From positions 1 through 27,128 of the forward strand of contig DUZD01000008.1 of the NCBI GenBank assembly GCA_013349695.1: a DNA stretch of 27,128 nt. The letters run 5' to 3'. The notes below the pieces were generated by a model. That model had not been told where the DNA came from. It saw only the letters and a list, made by a program, of their open reading frames with translations, and did not search any database. The DNA comes from Rhodospirillaceae bacterium (GTDB lineage Bacteria > Pseudomonadota > Alphaproteobacteria > Rhodospirillales > 2-02-FULL-58-16). Positions 22,333-27,128 of the stretch are shown here, one piece after another (position 1 is the stretch's first letter; each line of letters opens with the position of its first letter). The position numbers and the translations under genes are program-made.

Positions 22333-23390
22333 TGAAAGGACTCCACGTTCACGGCGTTTCGCACGCCTTCGATGGCCATCCGGTCCTCGACAACGCTTCC
22401 CTTACCATCCCCGCCGGCGAGCTGGTCTGTCTTTTGGGACCGTCCGGAAGCGGCAAGTCGACTTTGCTGCGCATCGCCGCCGGCCTGGAAAGGCTGCAGC
22501 GGGGCCGTATCACCATCGACGAGCAGGTGGTCGCCGAACCGGGCACCCACGTTCCGCCGGAAGACAGGGGGATCGGGCTGATGTTTCAGGACTACGCGCT
22601 GTTCCCGCACCTGACGATTGTCGACAACGTGACCTTTGGATTATCACGCCAGCCGCGGCATCGGGCGCGGAAACGGGCCATGGAGATGCTCGAACAAGTG
22701 GGCATGGAGGGCCATGCCGGGAAACATCCCCATATGTTGTCCGGAGGCCAGCAGCAGAGGGTGGCGCTGGCCCGCGCGCTGGCCCCGGAACCCCGGTTGG
22801 TGCTCTTGGACGAGCCGTTTTCCGGCCTTGACACGAGCATGCGCGCGAAGATTCGCGAGGATACCCTGAGCGTGCTCAAACAGAGTGGCATCGCCACCCT
22901 GATGGTCACCCACGATCCGGAGGAAGCCATGTTCATGGCCGACCGCATCAAGGTTCTCAGCCATGATGGGCGGATTCTCCAGGCGGGACGTCCCGCCGAC
23001 ATTTACTATCAACCGGTGGACGAGTACGTCGCCATGCTGTTTGGTCACATGAACCTGATTCATGGGGTGGTTTCAGAGGGTGCCGTGGACAGTCCAATGG
23101 GTCGGATCGCGGTGGACGGCATCGATGAGGGCCGGGCGGTGAAGGTTCTCATCCGCCCGGAAGGTTTCGTGCTCACCAACGGTGTCGACGGTGGGGTGGG
23201 AACGCCCGTGGAAGTGATCTCCACCCATCTACTCGGCCACAGCAGCATCGTCCGCTTGCGGGTGCGCGAGGGGAAAAATATGGGCGCCGAATTCCAAGTG
23301 CGCGTTCCCGGCAGTTTCGACGCGGCGGAGAAGGGTCGGCTGTCGGCGCGGATTGATGCCCACCACGCCTTTGTGTATCCTGAGGGATGA
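22329..23390 (+). CDS. fbpC: Fe(III) ABC transporter, ATP-binding protein
   Basis: This encodes 353 residues. It starts at ATG 22329, overlapping the permease stop, with GGAGAAG upstream. Walker A GPSGSGKST (37-45), Q-loop MFQDYALFPHLT, signature LSGGQ (137-141), Walker B LVLLDEP (157-163), D-loop SGLD and switch His in MVTHDPEEAM are all intact. The C-terminal TOBE-like region (from about residue 250, GHMNLIHGVV, to KVLIRPEGF) is the iron-transporter type. It powers FbpB and is the last transporter gene before the hemerythrin. Confidence 0.95.
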   Translation: MMKGLHVHGVSHAFDGHPVLDNASLTIPAGELVCLLGPSGSGKSTLLRIAAGLERLQRGRITIDEQVVAEPGTHVPPEDRGIGLMFQDYALFPHLTIVDNVTFGLSRQPRHRARKRAMEMLEQVGMEGHAGKHPHMLSGGQQQRVALARALAPEPRLVLLDEPFSGLDTSMRAKIREDTLSVLKQSGIATLMVTHDPEEAMFMADRIKVLSHDGRILQAGRPADIYYQPVDEYVAMLFGHMNLIHGVVSEGAVDSPMGRIAVDGIDEGRAVKVLIRPEGFVLTNGVDGGVGTPVEVISTHLLGHSSIVRLRVREGKNMGAEFQVRVPGSFDAAEKGRLSARIDAHHAFVYPEG

Positions 23391-23451
23391 AAGCGGAACC
23401 CGTTGGCAAGGACGGACCGCGATTGCCGGTGAATTCAGAGAGGAACTGAAA

Positions 23452-23865
23452 ATGGTGGAATTGTCGCCATCGTTCGAGCTGGAATATCAGCCCATTGATA
23501 ACGATCACCGCCGTCTTATCGGCATCGTCAACCAAATCGTCAAGGCGCTTGACGACGGCCGGGTCGAGGAATGCGCGGTGCTGGTTCCCGATTTCGTTAA
23601 TTTCGCCAAGAAGCATTTCCTGCGAGAGGAAGCCTTTTTAAAGAAAGTCGGCTATCCGCAGCTGCAAAAGCATTACCACCACCATCGTGAACTGAACGCC
23701 AAAATGGATACGATGGTGCGTCTGGCCCAGACCGCCCGCGATAGCGAAGTGGCGCGGGAAAGCCTGGGCAAGGAACTGGTATTTTTTCTGATGGACGACG
23801 TCATCAACGCCGATTTGGACTTCAAATCCTATCTCGCCGACAAAGGCTTGATCGAACCGAGATAG
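23452..23865 (+). CDS. Bacteriohemerythrin-like protein, one iron ligand replaced
   Basis: This encodes 137 residues. The ATG at 23452 follows AGAGGAAC; in-frame upstream codons overlap fbpC and are rejected. It is a four-helix hemerythrin fold that normally binds O2 at a diiron site. Ligands seen are His19 (IDNDHRRLIGIVNQIV), His55 and Glu59 (KKHFLREEAF), His74 and His78 (QKHYHHHREL) and Asp121. The last helix normally reads HIxxxD. Here it is DVINAD, so Asp116 replaces the expected His while the final Asp is kept. That would change iron affinity or redox chemistry. It follows the iron transporter by 61 bases on the same strand, so a role in iron handling or oxygen sensing linked to uptake is inferred. 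Confidence 0.88.
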   Translation: MVELSPSFELEYQPIDNDHRRLIGIVNQIVKALDDGRVEECAVLVPDFVNFAKKHFLREEAFLKKVGYPQLQKHYHHHRELNAKMDTMVRLAQTARDSEVARESLGKELVFFLMDDVINADLDFKSYLADKGLIEPR

Positions 23866-23894
23866 CACTCTTCCCCGGCGCCACGGACGGATTT

Positions 23895-24557
23895 TCATTG
23901 CGCGGCCGCCTGGGGATTTTGCTGGCTGTTTTGCGCCGTTTTTTCCAGCTTGAGCGTACGCTCGACGATGACCTCGATGAATTCGTCGAAATCGCCGCCG
24001 CTCTTTTTCAACAACGACATGAACTCCGAGCGAAAGGTGATGATAAGGCTGGCGTTTTCAATTTGCAGATCGATGATTTTGGGCCCGTTTTTCGTATCGC
24101 GGATACGAAATCCTATCGGAATATCCCTATCCTTATGGGGAATGATAAGACGGGTTGAGACCATGTAGTCGGTGGCGTTGCCCTGGACGACTTTTTGAAT
24201 GGCCAGCCTTACCTTGTCGATCTTCCAGGCCTTGGCGGCATAATTGGCGACCAGATAATCCTCGAACCGGGCAAGATAGCGGCGGCGCTGCTCGCTGCTC
24301 GCCTTTTTCCAATAGGGGCCGGTGATGAATTTCGCGATGCCTTTGACGGCAAAGGAATTCATCAACAACTTGCGGAATCTGGCGTAACGTTTGTCGCGGT
24401 CGACGGTGCCGAAAGTCCGGATTGCTTCGTTCCCGTGGATATCGACGAAATTGCTTGCCGTTTCGGAAAAATTTTCCGCCCGGAGCGGACCGGCGTAGCC
24501 TAGGCCGATCAACATGGCCGTCGTCAGAACCGCAAAAAGTAATCTTCTGGTCATCAT
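23895..24557 (-). CDS. MlaC/Ttg2D-family lipid-carrier protein
   Basis: This encodes 220 residues. The ATG at 24557 follows AAAGGATACGGG and begins a signal peptide (MMTRRLLFAVLTTAMLIGLG, cut near LRA-EN at 27). The mature protein has RDKRYARFRKLLMNSFAVKG, ITGPYWKKASSEQRRRYLAR and FEDYLVANYAAKAW, then DYMVSTRLI and GPKIIDLQIENASLIITFRS, the pattern of MlaC-type periplasmic phospholipid-binding proteins (also HpnM in hopanoid loci). No MlaD, E, F or B is present, so it is an orphan carrier here. It ends 29 bases from the convergent hemerythrin gene. It is the last gene of the minus-strand cluster, starting 13 bases after the SDR stop, so it probably handles the lipid product. Confidence 0.88.
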   Translation of the reverse strand: MMTRRLLFAVLTTAMLIGLGYAGPLRAENFSETASNFVDIHGNEAIRTFGTVDRDKRYARFRKLLMNSFAVKGIAKFITGPYWKKASSEQRRRYLARFEDYLVANYAAKAWKIDKVRLAIQKVVQGNATDYMVSTRLIIPHKDRDIPIGFRIRDTKNGPKIIDLQIENASLIITFRSEFMSLLKKSGGDFDEFIEVIVERTLKLEKTAQNSQQNPQAAAQ

Positions 24558-24570
24558 CCCGTATCCTTTT

Positions 24571-25437
24571 TTAGAACGCGCCTGACTTGGCGCCGTTTGG
24601 CTTCTCGGCCTTGATGGCGACGCTGTCCCGGGACAGCGATGGCGGAGAAGCCAAACTTTCACGCGCCTTGCGTAATTGAGCTACCAGCGCCCCATCAATG
24701 ACCGACGGCAGCAACCGTTGTAGTAAAACCAAGAATCTTTCCGGACCACGCGGGTAGACCGAACGGGCATCTCGTTCCACCGCCCTGAGTATCCGCCGGG
24801 CGACGTCTTCGGGCTCATCCATTTTCATCTTGAACGCTTCGACCAAATGCGCGTAGCGCGCGGTCGCCGCCGTTCTTGTCGCTCGGGGGGCGGCATAGGT
24901 CACGCCAACGCCGTCATCGAAAAGCTCGCGCCGCAAGGCGTCCGACAAACCCCGCAAGCCGAATTTGGTCGCCGAGTAAGCCCCGAAAAGGGGAAATCCG
25001 ATCTCGCCGAACATCGACCCCACATTGACGATTCTGGATGCCGCCGAGACCTTCAGTAGATCCAGCATATCCCGCACCATGGCCATCGGAGCCAGGAGGT
25101 TGGTGCGAACCATTGCCTCGAGGTCCCGGTCGCCGATGGCCGCCAGCGGTCCGACCGACTGGACCCCGGCGTTATTGATCAAGATGTCCAGGCAGCCGAA
25201 ACGCTCCCCCGCCACTCGGCGGAGAAGCAATCGATCATTGGCGCTGGTGATATCGCGGGGTTCGACATGAACATCCGCTTTTGAGGAAACAAGCGCATAG
25301 GTGCTTTCCAGCGCATCCCGCCGGCGGCCGGTGAGAATCAGCCGCATTCCCCGCGCCGAGGCTTCGATGGCCAAGGCCCGGCCGATTCCCGAACCGGCGC
25401 CGGTAATAAGTCCGCATTTTCCTTCAAGCCGCATTTT
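24571..25437 (-). CDS. Short-chain dehydrogenase/reductase
   Basis: This encodes 288 residues. The ATG at 25437 overlaps the preceding gene by 14 bases and directly begins the Rossmann fold. It has TGAGSGIG (11-18) for NAD(P), Arg37-Arg39 suggesting NADP, NNAG (87-90), catalytic Ser140 (NVGSMFGE), Tyr153 and Lys157 (YSATK), and SDALRRELFDDGVGVTYAAP. After residue 240 comes a C-terminal extension (RAVERDARSVYPRGPERFLV and on) typical of SDRs acting on long-chain or lipid substrates. The last 20 or so codons lie in a nested palindrome. Its place between a diiron protein and a lipid carrier suggests an acyl-derived aldehyde or ketone substrate. Confidence 0.9.
   Translation of the reverse strand, partial: KMRLEGKCGLITGAGSGIGRALAIEASARGMRLILTGRRRDALESTYALVSSKADVHVEPRDITSANDRLLLRRVAGERFGCLDILINNAGVQSVGPLAAIGDRDLEAMVRTNLLAPMAMVRDMLDLLKVSAASRIVNVGSMFGEIGFPLFGAYSATKFGLRGLSDALRRELFDDGVGVTYAAPRATRTAATARYAHLVEAFKMKMDEPEDVARRILRAVERDARSVYPRGPERFLVLLQRLLPSVIDGALVAQLRKARESLASPPSLSRDSVAIKAEKPNGAKSGAF
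24595..24656. repeat. Nested palindrome in the 3' end of the SDR gene
   Basis: GTTTGGCTTCTC (24595-24606) is repeated inverted at 24645-24656. Between them lies the perfect 18-bp palindrome CGCTGTCCCGGGACAGCG (24621-24638). It is translated as the protein tail. It may be an inserted REP-like unit that kept the frame, or a terminator-like structure. Confidence 0.65.
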
Positions 25438-26107
25438 GATTGCCTTCCAGATTCTTGCCCAAGGAGCGAAAGATATCGCCGAAAAGCCGATATATGACGC
25501 GGGCTGTCTCGATGACTGCTTTTTGCTTTTCAGCGTCGCTGATCGTTTCGATCGTTTTCTTGAAAAACGCCACGTGTTGGATGTCGATCTCGCCATGGGA
25601 CGCCAGATAGGTGAACCCGCCAACATCGTCGCCATCGCCGATGGTCCGCCGGATGGAGGCCGCCGCTTTGCCGGCAAGAAGGACGGACATGCCCTCAAGA
25701 ACGTGGACCATGCCTAGAAGGCAATAAGGGCTGATATGCTCGATCGCGTAATAGGTGTAGCCGACCATCACCGCGCAGGGTATGTCGGGCTCGCCTTTGC
25801 GCACGGCGCCGGCGTCACCGCCGAGGGCGGCGATGTCGTCCAGGATCCATTCATCATGCCCCTTTTCCTCGTTGATGTACTCGAACAGCGCCTCTTGATA
25901 ACCGGCGTCTCCATCCCCGCACCGCGAAGCCGCCAGGGCGAGCAGATGACAAGTGTGTTTGACATGGTGGTAGGCCTGCTCGAGATAGGCCAGGTACATG
26001 TCTTTCGGCACGCCGTCGCGGAGCGCCTGCTTGATCAGCGGGATGTTGACGAAATCATCTTCTTCCGCCGCCGTTGCCGCCGTCAGCCGTTCATGGAAAG
26101 CCATCAT
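25424..26107 (-). CDS. Heme-oxygenase-like diiron protein (TenA/PqqC-fold, iron-containing redox enzyme family)
   Basis: This encodes 227 residues. The ATGATG at 26107 overlaps the ligase stop by four bases, with GGGAGG upstream. It is all-helical. Candidate metal ligands follow the pattern of heme-oxygenase-like diiron oxidases: Glu43 and His47/His51 (YLEQAYHHVKHTCHLLALA), Glu80-Glu81 and His84 (NEEKGHDEW), Glu138 (VHVLEGMS), and His171, Asp175 and His178 (ASHGEIDIQHVAFF). The family includes UndA, which makes 1-undecene from lauric acid, and N-oxygenases. It lacks the cysteine and pyrimidine-binding pattern of true TenA thiaminases. Activity on an acyl or acyl-adenylate substrate from the upstream ligase is inferred. 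Confidence 0.82.
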   Translation of the reverse strand: MMAFHERLTAATAAEEDDFVNIPLIKQALRDGVPKDMYLAYLEQAYHHVKHTCHLLALAASRCGDGDAGYQEALFEYINEEKGHDEWILDDIAALGGDAGAVRKGEPDIPCAVMVGYTYYAIEHISPYCLLGMVHVLEGMSVLLAGKAAASIRRTIGDGDDVGGFTYLASHGEIDIQHVAFFKKTIETISDAEKQKAVIETARVIYRLFGDIFRSLGKNLEGNQNAA

Positions 26108-27128
26108 CGTCCTCCCATCAGCCGGCCGCGCGCGTAACCGGCCTCGGGCGGCGAGGCGAAATGTCTGGCGATGGCGACGCGTTCCGGCCGGCCGTCACGG
26201 CGCAAAAGCCCGTGCCGGCCCAACTCGGCGTCATCGGTCAATATGAATTCTTGCGGGCGGGCGTACTCCGGGGCGGCGGCGCATAACCGGCCTATCAACG
26301 CCAACACCTCGGCATGGCCGGCCTTGGCAAACCAGGCGCCGCCCGTTTCCGAGGCAACGATCACCGCCGTCGCGGACGGCCTGGCGTCGCCAATCAAGAA
26401 GCAACGTTCGATCCGCGGCTCCGCCAGGATCATGGCCTCGATCCACTCGGGACTGATGTTGCGCCCAAACGAGGTCACGATCACATTGTCCAAGCGGCCG
26501 TAAACCGTCAGGTAGCCTTCATCATCGAGCGCCCCAAGGTCGCCCGTGCGCCAGCAACCACGATGGGCAACGTCATTGACATAACCGGCCATGACATTCG
26601 GCCCGGTGACAACGATCTCGCCATCGTCAATCTCCACGTCAAGGCCAGGCAAGGGTTTTCCGGCGGTACCGGCGCGCCGCTCGCCCGGGCGGTTCAAGGC
26701 GACAACGGAGCAACACTCGGTGAGCCCGTAACCCTCATGGGCCGGGATGCCGCAACGCCACGCGGCAGCGGCCAAACGCGGGGCAATATGAGCGCCGCCG
26801 ACGGCGACAAAACGCAAGCTGTCGGGGGCGCGTTGGGCGGTTCGCCGCAAAGCCGCGACCCAGCCGGCAAGCATCCCGGGAACGAGGACCATGACCGAAG
26901 GCCGAACAGCGTCGACCAGGTCAACCAAAGCCTCCGTCAGTCCGCGCCGGCAAGCCGCCGCGACCCCATCGGCGAGGTAACTGGACGCGCCAACGCGCAA
27001 AGGCACGTAGATGCCGCATATCTGTTCCAGCAACAAGGCAAAGGGCAAAACCGACAGGTAGCGGTCGTCCGAACCGGCGCCAACAGCCGCAATCAAGGCG
27101 TCAACGCTGCTCTCGATTTGGGCGGACG
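26104..27128 (-). CDS. AMP-binding (ANL) acyl-activating enzyme, N-terminus beyond the window
   Basis: The visible 340 or so residues are open to the window edge (SAQIESSVDALIAAVGAG precedes the first start codon), so the N-terminal third, with the P-loop, is missing. Present are LSVLPFALLLEQICGIYVPL, VGGAHIAP, the A5 motif EGYGLTE, the A7 Asp in WRTGDLGALDDEGYLTVYGR, and the A8 hinge GRLDNVIVTSFGRNISPEWI. The A10 region reads GLLRRDGRPERVAIARHF. The catalytic Lys expected in NGK-like position is Arg (DGR). The enzyme probably activates a fatty or other carboxylic acid, but the Arg may limit it to thioester or transfer chemistry. It leads the ligase, diiron protein, SDR and MlaC cluster. Confidence 0.85.
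   Translation of the reverse strand, partial: SAQIESSVDALIAAVGAGSDDRYLSVLPFALLLEQICGIYVPLRVGASSYLADGVAAACRRGLTEALVDLVDAVRPSVMVLVPGMLAGWVAALRRTAQRAPDSLRFVAVGGAHIAPRLAAAAWRCGIPAHEGYGLTECCSVVALNRPGERRAGTAGKPLPGLDVEIDDGEIVVTGPNVMAGYVNDVAHRGCWRTGDLGALDDEGYLTVYGRLDNVIVTSFGRNISPEWIEAMILAEPRIERCFLIGDARPSATAVIVASETGGAWFAKAGHAEVLALIGRLCAAAPEYARPQEFILTDDAELGRHGLLRRDGRPERVAIARHFASPPEAGYARGRLMGGR

Noticed and set aside
1..27128. CRISPR array, tRNA or rRNA genes
   Set aside because: No regularly spaced direct repeats, and no tRNA or rRNA sequences were seen apart from the tRNA-like part of tmRNA.

Overview
The window most likely comes from an alphaproteobacterium, probably of the Rhodospirillales type. 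It is GC-rich. It carries a circularly permuted two-piece tmRNA gene, an alphaproteobacterial SspB, a class I fumarase and an adenosylcobalamin-dependent ribonucleotide reductase. The taxon is inferred from gene content; no marker here names a genus.

Layout. (1) 1-2900 is an insertion-sequence graveyard: the 3' end of an IS256-type transposase, an IS3-type element and an IS1380-type element, the last two lacking their catalytic centres. A small AT-richer exported DUF992 gene lies between them. (2) 2957-4468 is a solitary GT-B glycosyltransferase. (3) 4638-7000 holds folA and thyA (minus strand) divergent from ssrA and sspB. The trans-translation tagging RNA is thus directly followed by the adaptor that delivers its tagged products to ClpXP. 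(4) 7088-9738 holds class I fumarase, a SagB-type nitroreductase, a short gene remnant and a ribbon-helix-helix protein. (5) 9739-10323 is intergenic with a 175-bp MITE-like element and a candidate control region for nrdJ (10324-14007). (6) 14337-16165 holds a receiver/metallo-beta-lactamase fusion, a 99-bp hairpin repeat and a RidA-family protein. (7) 16274-19303 is modABC behind a probable ModE (Mo-box) operator, with a 261-bp MITE inserted exactly at the modB stop codon. (8) 19331-23865 is an Fe(III) ABC transporter (binding protein, double permease, ATPase) behind a Fur-type box, followed by an unusual hemerythrin. (9) 23895-27128 (minus strand) is a tight cluster: an AMP-binding enzyme (cut by the window edge), a heme-oxygenase-like diiron protein, a short-chain dehydrogenase and an MlaC-like lipid carrier.

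Themes. ThyA, FolA and NrdJ together supply DNA precursors. Two metal-uptake operons (Mo, Fe) lie back to back, each with a recognisable operator. Two sequence-unrelated small mobile elements, at 9819-9993 and 17932-18192, share one layout: terminal inverted repeats enclosing two hairpins, a three-armed fold. The most promising leads are the modB/modC element, whose right end carries a mini-ORF that recreates the lost stop-restart junction; the minus-strand cluster, whose ligase has Arg where the catalytic Lys is expected; and the hemerythrin with Asp in place of an iron-binding His.
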